Positions 25,320 to 32,685 of a stretch of DNA of 37,992 nt are shown piece after piece (position 1 is the stretch's first letter; every line of letters starts with the position of its first letter). Both the position numbers and the translations under genes were made by a program. The notes under the pieces were generated by a model. That model was not told where the DNA came from. It did not search any database and saw only the letters and a program-made list of their open reading frames with translations. Source of the stretch: an uncultured Granulosicoccaceae bacterium. GTDB taxonomy: Bacteria; Pseudomonadota; Gammaproteobacteria; Granulosicoccales; Granulosicoccaceae. The stretch lies in assembly GCA_938005265.1 (NCBI GenBank), contig CALLOA010000160.1:1-37992 (forward strand), written 5' to 3'.

Positions 25320-26558
25320 ATGAACATGCCCAACGAAGATACAGCAAACACCCTGATGCAGCGGATAGCGGTTCTGGAGCAGATCTCAGAATCGCCGGAT
25401 TTTCTATGCCGACGCTTTGCCACTGCGGAGCATCGACGCGCCAATGATCAAGTCGCTGAGTGGATGAAAGCCGCCGGTTTAACTGTTCAAGAGGACCAGA
25501 TTGGCAACATTATCGGACGATTCGAAGGGATTGAAAATGACGCACCTGCGATCATGATGGGATCGCACCTGGACACCGTTGTAAAGGCTGGCAAGTACGA
25601 CGGCATGCTGGGTGTGTTGTGCGCCCTGGCTGCCGTTGAGCATTTTGCAAAAAGAGGCGAGCGACTACCATTTGCTCTGGAAGTTGTCGGTTTCGCAGAC
25701 GAAGAAGGTGTGCGCTACCACTCAACCTATCTGGGAAGCAAAGCGATAACCGGTAAGCTTGACGTGGCCGAGCTTGATCGGATTGATGGAGAAGGTATCA
25801 GTATGCGCAACGCACTGATTCAATTCGGCAAAGACCCTGAGCAATTGCATACGGCGAAGCGGCAGGCAAGCGACCTTCGCGGATTCATAGAGGTACATAT
25901 TGAACAAGGCCCGGTTCTGGAGCGTGAGAATCTGCCGGTCGGCGTCGTCACATCAATCGCCGGCGCAACGCGGCTTGCGGTGCAGTTGCACGGTGAGGCG
26001 GGCCATGCCGGAACCGTACCAATGCATCTCAGACGCGATACTCTCTGTGCTGCTGCTGAATCCATTTGCGCGATAGAGCGTATCTGTAAGGCAGACCCCG
26101 AACTCGTAGGTACGGTGGGACGTATTGACGCCGATCCGGGGGCATCAAATGTAATCCCCGGGCACACCACATTTACCGTAGATGTTCGTTCCCCCAGTGA
26201 TGAAAAAAGACTAAGGGCCATCGATGAAATCAAGCATCACATACTGAACGCTGCAGCCTCCCGGGGTGTTGAAGCTCAAATTGAACAGCCTCACGCGGAA
26301 CCAAGCATCGATTGCGATGCTGATATCAGCCGTATTATGGCTGAGGCTGTAGGCAATCACTGCACGAGCGTTCAATGGATTCCGTCGGGTGCCGGGCACG
26401 ACACTGCGGCCATGCTGGAAATGACGCCTTCGGGTATGCTGTTTGTTCGTTGCAAGGGAGGCATCAGCCACCATCCGGATGAATCGATTGAAGCAGAGGA
26501 TGGTGCCATTGCCATCAAGGTACTGATAGAGACACTACAAAAGCTGGCACAACAATAA
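25320..26558 (+). CDS. allC: Allantoate amidohydrolase AllC (M20 family)
   Basis: A 412-residue M20/M28-fold amidohydrolase with the AllC/N-carbamoyl-amino-acid hydrolase layout. Metal ligands are in order: His83 and Asp94 (GSHLDTV ... KYDG), Glu128/Glu129 (DEEG), His193 (EVHIEQGP) and the C-terminal HHPDE. The positions agree within two residues with those of E. coli AllC as I recall them. It hydrolyses allantoate to (S)-ureidoglycine, ammonia and CO2 in the cytoplasm. Related enzymes act on ureidoglycolate or N-carbamoyl amino acids; the location between PuuE and PucG steps favours allantoate. The first ATG is at 25320; an ATG two codons later is possible. No strong Shine-Dalgarno is seen. 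Confidence 0.87.
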   Translation: MNMPNEDTANTLMQRIAVLEQISESPDFLCRRFATAEHRRANDQVAEWMKAAGLTVQEDQIGNIIGRFEGIENDAPAIMMGSHLDTVVKAGKYDGMLGVLCALAAVEHFAKRGERLPFALEVVGFADEEGVRYHSTYLGSKAITGKLDVAELDRIDGEGISMRNALIQFGKDPEQLHTAKRQASDLRGFIEVHIEQGPVLERENLPVGVVTSIAGATRLAVQLHGEAGHAGTVPMHLRRDTLCAAAESICAIERICKADPELVGTVGRIDADPGASNVIPGHTTFTVDVRSPSDEKRLRAIDEIKHHILNAAASRGVEAQIEQPHAEPSIDCDADISRIMAEAVGNHCTSVQWIPSGAGHDTAAMLEMTPSGMLFVRCKGGISHHPDESIEAEDGAIAIKVLIETLQKLAQQ

Positions 26559-26577
26559 TCCACAATGACGATTTGAT

Positions 26578-27828
26578 ATGACTGACTCTGGCACACAACT
26601 GTTTGAAGAACTTGACCCGCAACCGAGATTGTTGATGGGCCCGGGACCTGTGGATGTCTATCCCCGAGTTCTGCGAGCCATGTCAACGCCCCTGCAAGGG
26701 CAGTTTGATCCTCAGTTCACTGAATACATGAACCAGGTTCAGGTGCTTTACCGGCAGGTATTCGAAACTGCCAATCACCAGACTTTTCTCGTCAACGGTA
26801 CAGCCCGTGCCGGCATAGAAGCATGTTTAACATCCATCATCGAAAAGGGAGATACGGTACTCGCGCCCATCTACGGCCGGTTTGGTCACTTGCTAAAAGA
26901 AATTGCAATGCGCGCAGGTGCAAACGCTGTCAGTATCGATACGGAATGGGGTCAGGTCTTCACCGCCGAGCAGTTTGAAGAAGCCATCGCCAAACACAAA
27001 CCTCGCCTTGTCGCAATCAGCCACGGCGATACCTCCACCACCATGAAGCAGCCACTGGCGGAGCTGTCTGCAATATGCAAGCAGCACGACGCTCTGCTGT
27101 ACATTGACGCAACGGCAACGTTAGGTGGCAACGCCTTACCGGTAGATGAATTGGGGCTTGATATGGTTAGTGCCGGATTGCAGAAGTGCTTGTCTGGCCC
27201 TCCGGGCTCTTCCCCGATCACATTCTCGGACGCGGTTGCAGAACGTTTGTTAAAACGTAAGCACACTGAAGCTGGCATCCGTTCGGCTGAGGCTGAAGCG
27301 CTGGAAGGTGATGGTCCGATCATACAGTCAAACTACTTCGATCTGCCGATGTTGATGGACTACTGGAGTCCCAAACGACTCAACCATCACACCGAATCAG
27401 CAAGTATGTTGTACGCTGCACGGGAATGTGCGCGCCTGTTACTGGAAGAAGGGTTAACCGCTTGTCAGCAAAGGCATCAACTGACATCTAAAGCCATGCG
27501 AGCCGGGCTGGAAGCGATGGGCCTCGAATTGTTTGGCGACCCGCAAAATCGAATGGATAATGTAACCGGGATATTTATACCCGAAGTTTGTGGTGATGGT
27601 GCTGCTCTTCGCGCGCAGATGCTGGAAGACTTCGGCATTGAAATCGGTACATCCTTTGGGCCACTGGATGGCAAGATCTGGCGTATCGGTACAATGGGTT
27701 ATGTTTGTCATAAAGCTAACGTATTGCGTTGCTTGAGTGCATTGGAAATGACGCTGCACCGCAACGGATTCAAAACACCTCAAGGTGCCGGTGTGGATGC
27801 TGCATACCAGGTCTACAACAACAGCTAG
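26578..27828 (+). CDS. pucG: Ureidoglycine-glyoxylate aminotransferase PucG
   Basis: A 416-residue class V aminotransferase. The PLP Lys203 is in GLQKCLSGPPG and the pyridine-binding Asp177 in YIDATA; MGPGPVDVYP opens the fold. Two residues reported to separate ureidoglycine aminotransferases from alanine-glyoxylate ones are present: Gln42 in GQFDPQF (where AGTs have His) and Asn269 in RLNHHTES. Their spacing of 227 equals that of Gln37 and Asn264 of Bacillus PucG. The reaction is ureidoglycine + glyoxylate to oxalurate + glycine. It starts 19 nt after allC and is followed by the DUF1028 gene. Oxalurate is the substrate of the divergently encoded transcarbamylase. Confidence 0.92.
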   Translation: MTDSGTQLFEELDPQPRLLMGPGPVDVYPRVLRAMSTPLQGQFDPQFTEYMNQVQVLYRQVFETANHQTFLVNGTARAGIEACLTSIIEKGDTVLAPIYGRFGHLLKEIAMRAGANAVSIDTEWGQVFTAEQFEEAIAKHKPRLVAISHGDTSTTMKQPLAELSAICKQHDALLYIDATATLGGNALPVDELGLDMVSAGLQKCLSGPPGSSPITFSDAVAERLLKRKHTEAGIRSAEAEALEGDGPIIQSNYFDLPMLMDYWSPKRLNHHTESASMLYAARECARLLLEEGLTACQQRHQLTSKAMRAGLEAMGLELFGDPQNRMDNVTGIFIPEVCGDGAALRAQMLEDFGIEIGTSFGPLDGKIWRIGTMGYVCHKANVLRCLSALEMTLHRNGFKTPQGAGVDAAYQVYNNS

Positions 27829-27863
27829 AACCAGGTTTCCTGACAACGAATTAAGGGTACGCC

Positions 27864-28541
27864 ATGACTTTCTCAATCTCCGGCAAATGCGAAAGAACCG
27901 GCATGTTTGGTGTCGCCATTACCACTTCATCGATTTGCGTTGGCTCACGTTGTCCGCACGCTCGTGCCGGCGTAGGCGCTGTTGCCACACAAAACATAAC
28001 CGATCCGAGTCTGGCAACACTGGTACTTGACCAACTGCAGGCCGGCGATGATGCTGCCACGGCGATAAACAAGGTGGTTAAAGACCGCGACAATATCGAA
28101 TACCGGCAACTGACCGCGGTTGATACTGAAGGCCGCACGGCACACTTCACGGGCAAGGAAATTCTCGGTATCCACAGCGTTGCAGAAGGCGAAAATTGTG
28201 TCGCGGCCGGCAATCTACTTTCGGGCCCGGAAATTCCAGCCGCTATGGTAGATGCCTTTAACCGCGATAGCTCGGCTCATCTTGCAGAAAGACTTTTAGG
28301 CGCACTGGAATCGGGAGTTGCGGCTGGTGGTGAAGCAGGCCCAACGCATTCGGCCGCATTGGTGGTTGCAGATAAAATGCCTTTCAAGCTGGTTGATTTG
28401 CGTGTCGACTGGGATGATGATGACCCGGTTTTGAAGCTGCGCCATTTATGGACTGGCTATGAGCCGCAGATGCTTGATTATCTCAACCGCGCGATCAATC
28501 CAACCGCAGCTCCCAGCTATGGGGTTGCCGGTGACCCCTGA
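27864..28541 (+). CDS. DUF1028 family protein (Ntn-hydrolase-like), unassigned role
   Basis: A 225-residue protein of the DUF1028 family. The N terminus, TFSISGKCERTGMFGVAI, follows the family pattern (TFSI-x-x-x-D/C-x-x-T-G), so Thr2 would become the N-terminal residue after Met removal. Other blocks are GVGAVATQN, DRDNIEYRQLTAVD and GNLLSGPE. DUF1028 proteins have a fold like N-terminal nucleophile hydrolases, but I know no proven reaction. AAGGG lies about seven bases before the ATG, and the gene is 35 nt behind pucG at the end of the rightward operon. This makes it a good candidate for an uncharacterised amide or ureide hydrolase in the pathway. Confidence 0.87.
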   Translation: MTFSISGKCERTGMFGVAITTSSICVGSRCPHARAGVGAVATQNITDPSLATLVLDQLQAGDDAATAINKVVKDRDNIEYRQLTAVDTEGRTAHFTGKEILGIHSVAEGENCVAAGNLLSGPEIPAAMVDAFNRDSSAHLAERLLGALESGVAAGGEAGPTHSAALVVADKMPFKLVDLRVDWDDDDPVLKLRHLWTGYEPQMLDYLNRAINPTAAPSYGVAGDP

Positions 28542-28645
28542 GATTACCAAGGGCGCTCGGGTCGGGAAGCGCGTCGGCAGCGAGAAACCGACCTGCCACC
28601 CTGGACTCCCCCAAAATGTACTAGGCTAGATGCCTGCGAGGCGTA

Positions 28646-29182
28646 CTAGGTGCATGCGAGGCTGGCTTCCAGCCGTAATCGTGCAATCTGGTGAATGTTG
28701 TCCAGCGCGAGGTTAAATTCCTGCTCCCTGCTGTTATCTATGCGGCTGGCAAACGCTTCCAGAATTTCGCAGCGTGTGCGATTACGCACAGCCATGATAA
28801 ATGGAAAGCCGAATTTGTCCTTGTAATCCCGGTTAAAACGCTGGAAATTTTCGTACTCAACCTCACTACATTGATCAAGTCTGGCGCTGGATTGTTCATC
28901 AGTGGAGTGACTGGTCAGTTCTCCTGTCACTGCAGCCCTGCCCGCCAGATCGGGGTGCGCTCGGATTAACGCCAGCTGAGGTTCCTCTCCGGCTTCACGA
29001 ACCACTGCAGCCATCGTGTCCAATAGTATGTCAGGCTCAACCACACAGGCTTTGCCCGGATTAGCCGAAAAATCAGAATCAAGTTTTTCCCAGGCACGCG
29101 CTGCTATCCACTCCGAATGCTCATAAAGAGCGCCATAGGTTTCAACGAAGCGGTCTTGATCCTCTATCCAGATATTAGTCAT
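28646..29182 (-). CDS. uraD: OHCU decarboxylase UraD
   Basis: A 178-residue all-helical protein. The catalytic His76 is in IRAHPDLAGR and Glu96 in TDEQSSA; their spacing of 20 equals that of His67 and Glu87 in the zebrafish enzyme. A second family block is FNRDYKDKFGFPFIMAVRNRT, here seen as KFGFPFIMAVR (123-133). It decarboxylates 2-oxo-4-hydroxy-4-carboxy-5-ureidoimidazoline to (S)-allantoin. A longer frame upstream exists, but I start at 29182 because this ATG lies one base after the stop of the yheU-like gene, and family similarity begins there. The last codons before the stop, with the next ~20 bases, form an imperfect direct repeat (ACTAGG and TGCGAGGC twice), perhaps a recent small duplication. 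Confidence 0.9.
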   Translation of the reverse strand: MTNIWIEDQDRFVETYGALYEHSEWIAARAWEKLDSDFSANPGKACVVEPDILLDTMAAVVREAGEEPQLALIRAHPDLAGRAAVTGELTSHSTDEQSSARLDQCSEVEYENFQRFNRDYKDKFGFPFIMAVRNRTRCEILEAFASRIDNSREQEFNLALDNIHQIARLRLEASLACT

Positions 29183-29183
29183 G

Positions 29184-29477
29184 CTAGTCAGCCACTTGTT
29201 CATTATCGTCAGCCACACCAATTCCCACGGCTTCTGCATCTCTTTTATAAGCGCTTTCTTCCTCGCGAATTTGTTCCGATGACACCAGCGATGCTGATTC
29301 CAGTTCCACATTCCAAAGTAATCGGGCTCGACCCGATTCCAGAGAGCGACGCGCACCTTTTACCTTTTCTGCGGTAGTCAACTCTCGCGCCCCGTAGTCA
29401 GTGCCATCGCGCGTAACCATCTCCGACAGCAACCTGTCCAGCGTTTCATCATCCAATGTTTGCCAGGGTATTTCCAT
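29184..29477 (-). CDS. YheU-like (UPF0270) small protein with C-terminal extension
   Basis: A 97-residue protein. It opens MEIPWQTLDDETLDRLLSE, then VTRDGTDYGARE, the hallmark of UPF0270/YheU, normally about 70-75 residues. The remaining ~25 residues are an acidic tail with no resemblance known to me. I choose the ATG at 29477 because AGGA lies seven bases upstream and the family starts with M-x-IPW; an ATG five codons earlier (29492) has no such site. Its stop is one base from the uraD start, so the two are translationally coupled, which is unusual company for this family. Function unknown. Confidence 0.8.
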   Translation of the reverse strand: MEIPWQTLDDETLDRLLSEMVTRDGTDYGARELTTAEKVKGARRSLESGRARLLWNVELESASLVSSEQIREEESAYKRDAEAVGIGVADDNEQVAD

Positions 29478-29554
29478 GCCAGTTTCCTGCATTTTACAAA
29501 ACCTGCGTTAATTCAAATAATGATCTGATTATAACTAATCGGCTGCATAATCCG

Positions 29555-30688
29555 ATGCAGATCACAATTGATAAAAACACCTGCGTTAAGCAATCCGCTC
29601 TGCGAACCGTTTACTCGACAGTAAAGTCGTTGCGGACAAGAATTCGGGTCATGCATTCTTCACCACGTCCCACACCCGAATCCAATCCCGACAACGGTTT
29701 TACAGTCACTACAAGCCGCTTAGCGGGTACTGATCTGCAACTGCCACCTCTAGGGATTTCATTGGCGTCGGCAACCGATGACGCGCTACACCATCAACGA
29801 CTGTTCACGCTGTTCGATGAAGGTATAAATTGTCCCGTGTCTGCAGCAGATGCCGGATTCAGCAACTCGAACCGGCAAAGCTCCGACCTATTGCAAAGCC
29901 GCAGGGGATTTCGCAATAACCCCGATGGCGCGATAACACTCAGGCGTATCGGGCTGGATGACATCCGCCATGCCGCGGAAGGCATCCACAGTGCGCAAAT
30001 TGACTATGCCGGCGTTCTCAAGGCTTTCCGAAAACTCCGCATCTCCCCGCAGGCCAGTCAGTCAACAATTATCCTGCTTGACGGATGTGCCACACTCAGC
30101 CGGCCAGATCTTAACAACGAATTACACTTTTCGATTGCTATGGAAGGAGGCCTCAAAGCTCTCCAGGAATTAAAACGCGACGGTGAAATTGCGGCCTACG
30201 GATTCGTCTCGGATTATGCCGAATTTTGCCAACGTGCCTTGCTTGCAGGTCACTGGGATCTGTTTGTACTGAACCACCGCTACACATTGCTTGAGCAATG
30301 GCCATTGTTCGGGTTATTGCCGGAGTGTGAAAAATCCGATACGGCGGTGATCGTCGGCAACCCCTTCAACAGTGGCGTTTTGCGCGGTGAGCCATCCTGG
30401 AACTTTTCAACTCCACCCGACTTCGTCACGGCGCGCATCGAGAATATTGCACACGTGTGCGCCTTGCACCAAACCCCTATGGAAGCTGCCGCGTTGCAAT
30501 TTCCGCTGGCGCACTCCATGGTGCCATCGATACTGGTTAGAGCCCCTTCGGTTGCCGCTCAGCAACAGATCTATAGCTGGTTAAATCACCCTATTCCCAC
30601 TTCATTGTGGGACGACCTGAAGCTCGCTGCTGTGATGCATGAAGAGGCACCCGTGCCTGAGCCCCGGGGATTCAAAGCAGCGGGCTGA
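29555..30688 (+). CDS. Divergent aldo/keto-reductase-fold protein, probably without the catalytic tetrad
   Basis: About 345 residues of the downstream frame resemble aldo/keto reductases of the D-threo-aldose dehydrogenase kind: LPPLGISLA at the start of the barrel, GGLKALQELKRDGEIAAYGFV in the middle and VIVGNPFNSGVLRG near the end. The catalytic residues are not where expected. The usual FDTA-x-x-YG reads PVSAADAGF, the STK lysine region reads TLRRIG and the HxxD region reads LLDGCAT. It may therefore be a pseudoenzyme or a fold relative with another role. The start is unclear: ATG 29555 or ATG 29651, the latter nearer to where similarity begins. It is divergent from the yheU-like/uraD pair. 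Confidence 0.65.
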   Translation: MQITIDKNTCVKQSALRTVYSTVKSLRTRIRVMHSSPRPTPESNPDNGFTVTTSRLAGTDLQLPPLGISLASATDDALHHQRLFTLFDEGINCPVSAADAGFSNSNRQSSDLLQSRRGFRNNPDGAITLRRIGLDDIRHAAEGIHSAQIDYAGVLKAFRKLRISPQASQSTIILLDGCATLSRPDLNNELHFSIAMEGGLKALQELKRDGEIAAYGFVSDYAEFCQRALLAGHWDLFVLNHRYTLLEQWPLFGLLPECEKSDTAVIVGNPFNSGVLRGEPSWNFSTPPDFVTARIENIAHVCALHQTPMEAAALQFPLAHSMVPSILVRAPSVAAQQQIYSWLNHPIPTSLWDDLKLAAVMHEEAPVPEPRGFKAAG

Positions 30689-30714
30689 AAGTCGGATTGA
30701 AGACTCGTCAGGTA

Positions 30715-31032
30715 TCAGGCAGGAACGTGTAATACGATACCATCGAGCTCATCAGACATTGTTATCTGACAGCTCAGACGGCTGCTGTTGGGTCGTTTGG
30801 CAACATCAGTCACATCCAGCATTGCCTCTTCCATATCATCAGTTTCACCGGCCTTGGAAAACCATGCTTCATCAACAAACACATGGCACGTAGCACAAGA
30901 CAGGCAGCCGCCGCACTCACCGATAATCTCAGGTATGTCATTATCCAGCGCAGCTTCCATCAGCGTTGTGCCGGCATCAACATCGGCAACTATTTCACTG
31001 CCATTGGGCAATTTCCAGGTAACTTTCGGCAT
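30715..31032 (-). CDS. [2Fe-2S] ferredoxin, adrenodoxin/putidaredoxin type
   Basis: A 105-residue plant/adrenodoxin-fold ferredoxin. Cluster ligands are Cys40, Cys46 and Cys49 in ECGGCLSCATCHV (C-x5-C-x2-C) and Cys88 in RLSCQI. An additional Cys43 inside the loop is not part of the standard set. The acidic helix DETDDMEEAMLD-like region (residues 64-73) is typical of adrenodoxin types that serve P450s. The only P450 in the window is 25 kb away, so pairing with it is a guess. It is a single gene 168 nt behind the MFS gene and ends 26 nt before the end of the aldo/keto reductase gene on the other strand. Confidence 0.9.
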   Translation of the reverse strand: MPKVTWKLPNGSEIVADVDAGTTLMEAALDNDIPEIIGECGGCLSCATCHVFVDEAWFSKAGETDDMEEAMLDVTDVAKRPNSSRLSCQITMSDELDGIVLHVPA

Positions 31033-31200
31033 TTCGATTCTCTAACGATAGATCTTTTTTGTCATGAAAATAAAGTTCTGCGGTAGCACAATGCTGTTGC
31101 AAGAAGCCGCTACCACACAAATAACGATGCCGAAGTATACAGGCTAAGCCGAAGCTGCGTCGCCAAGAAGCAGTTAAACCCACCATAGCGGGTACAATTT

Positions 31201-32406
31201 CTAGGCTTTTTGGCCGGTATCCAGTAGCCGGCCCCGGTTTCGATACCATGCATACATCATAGCCAGACTCACCACAGGGATTAGCGTTATAGCAATACCC
31301 CAGTAAAGTGCGCTGGTTTGCACGAACCAGCCAATCAACATACCCATACTGGCTGCGACCAGCATGCCAAAGGATCCCAGCAAGGAGGCACTAAAGCCTG
31401 CAATACCGGGGTGCGGCATCAAGGCAATGGCGGTTGAGTTGGCGGAGACGCTCAGGTAGCCGAAAGCGAACAACGTGACCAGCGCGGTGAACACAGCAGC
31501 CGATGCCAAACCGGCCAATGCAGTTATGATCACAAGCAAACCGGCCGAGATCATGAACAGCGATGCCATCATTGCTGACAACAAGGGCCCGTAACGAGGA
31601 ATCAACCAACGATTAAGCATTTGCCCGAAGATTATCCCTACTGCGTGTAAGGAAAAAAACAACGCGAATTGAATACCGCTGACATCAAACTCAAGCTTAT
31701 AAAGTGGTGCCGCAGTAGCAATAATCAGGATCATGCTGATCTGGGTGACCGCATTGACAAGCATAAACCAACGGGACTGCGGGTGACGAACCACGACTAG
31801 CAGATTTTCAGCAAGGGTAGTCCAGTGCATTGCCTGCCGGTTGCGATTCCGGTTGGTTTCCGGCACAAAGAAAACCAGGATGAACAAGAGCACTGCAGCA
31901 TAGGCCAGCATGGCAGTGAATACCCAACGCCACTCACCACCAACAAGGATGAGCAGAGCCCCCAACAAAGGGGCAACAATGGGCCCGACAGAAAATATTG
32001 CAGTAGCCAGCGACATCTGTCTTGCCAGATCTGCGCCGGTTGAAAGATCCCGCAATATGGAGCGCGATGTCACAAATGCGGCACTCGCTCCAATGCCCTG
32101 CAGCGCACGTCCAACAATTAGCAGCGTAAAGTTGCTCGACACAGAGGCTACAACCGAACCAATAAGGAATATGCACAAACCGGCAATGAGTGCCACTTTT
32201 CGACCGTAGCGATCAGAAACCGGTCCGAAGACAATCTGCATCAGGCCAAGGAATAACAACAAGACCGTTACCGTCAATGGCATGCTGGTCAGAGGCATAC
32301 CCAGAGAATCAGCAATTCGGGAAAAGAAAGGCAGCGTAATATCAATGGAAAATGCTGACAGCGACATCAACAATCCGCAATAAACAACTATGCCGCGCTT
32401 TCCCAT
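31201..32406 (-). CDS. MFS multidrug efflux transporter, Bcr/CflA type
   Basis: A 401-residue protein with about 12 membrane helices. Bcr/CflA hallmarks are near the N terminus: DITLPFFSRIADSLG, QIVFGPVSDRYGRK (MFS motif A, about 56-69), RALQGIGASAA (motif B), SRSILRDL and a PIVAPLLGALL segment (motif C region). It should exchange protons for a small toxic or metabolic compound across the inner membrane. Its own substrate is unknown; similar pumps export drugs, sulfonamides or amino acids. Length is normal. No regulator gene lies beside it. Confidence 0.9.
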   Translation of the reverse strand: MGKRGIVVYCGLLMSLSAFSIDITLPFFSRIADSLGMPLTSMPLTVTVLLLFLGLMQIVFGPVSDRYGRKVALIAGLCIFLIGSVVASVSSNFTLLIVGRALQGIGASAAFVTSRSILRDLSTGADLARQMSLATAIFSVGPIVAPLLGALLILVGGEWRWVFTAMLAYAAVLLFILVFFVPETNRNRNRQAMHWTTLAENLLVVVRHPQSRWFMLVNAVTQISMILIIATAAPLYKLEFDVSGIQFALFFSLHAVGIIFGQMLNRWLIPRYGPLLSAMMASLFMISAGLLVIITALAGLASAAVFTALVTLFAFGYLSVSANSTAIALMPHPGIAGFSASLLGSFGMLVAASMGMLIGWFVQTSALYWGIAITLIPVVSLAMMYAWYRNRGRLLDTGQKA

Positions 32407-32580
32407 AAATCGCCCTCCTCGCGGCGCCAGCGCACCTTACGTGAGCCCGCCCCTCAAGGCAATAGCCATAAAAACAGGGCAATAGCCCGGTAACCGCTGC
32501 GGCCAATAGCCCCAGCGGCAAAGAACTGCAAAATAATGACAGAACTTCGCCGGTAAGCGCAGGCTTTTGCAGCTTGGAGC

Positions 32581-32586
32581 TATAAT
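32581..32586 (+). promoter_or_regulatory. Possible -10 box before the gap gene
   Basis: A perfect TATAAT lies 100 bases before the GTG start of the GAPDH gene. No convincing -35 hexamer is found 16-18 bases upstream, so the promoter call rests on the -10 alone. A hairpin CCGCTG...CAGCGG is located about 70 bases further upstream. Confidence 0.3.
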
Positions 32587-32685
32587 CCGGCTATAGATCG
32601 GTTACCTCTTTGCCGATATCCTGTTAACACAATTGTGTGACTGAATTTTTCGAAAACGCGACCTGACGCCAGCTGAGTTCCCGAC

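Noticed and set aside
24926..25447. A 173-codon open frame bridging the phosphatase gene and allC
   Set aside because: It overlaps the 3' end of one well-supported gene and the 5' end of another by about 130 bases each, and its translation shows no family signal. The 263 bases between the genes look non-coding.
29183..29356. A longer N-terminal extension of uraD (58 extra codons)
   Set aside because: The extra segment overlaps the yheU-like gene in another frame and has no match to UraD. The ATG one base after the yheU-like stop is the better start.
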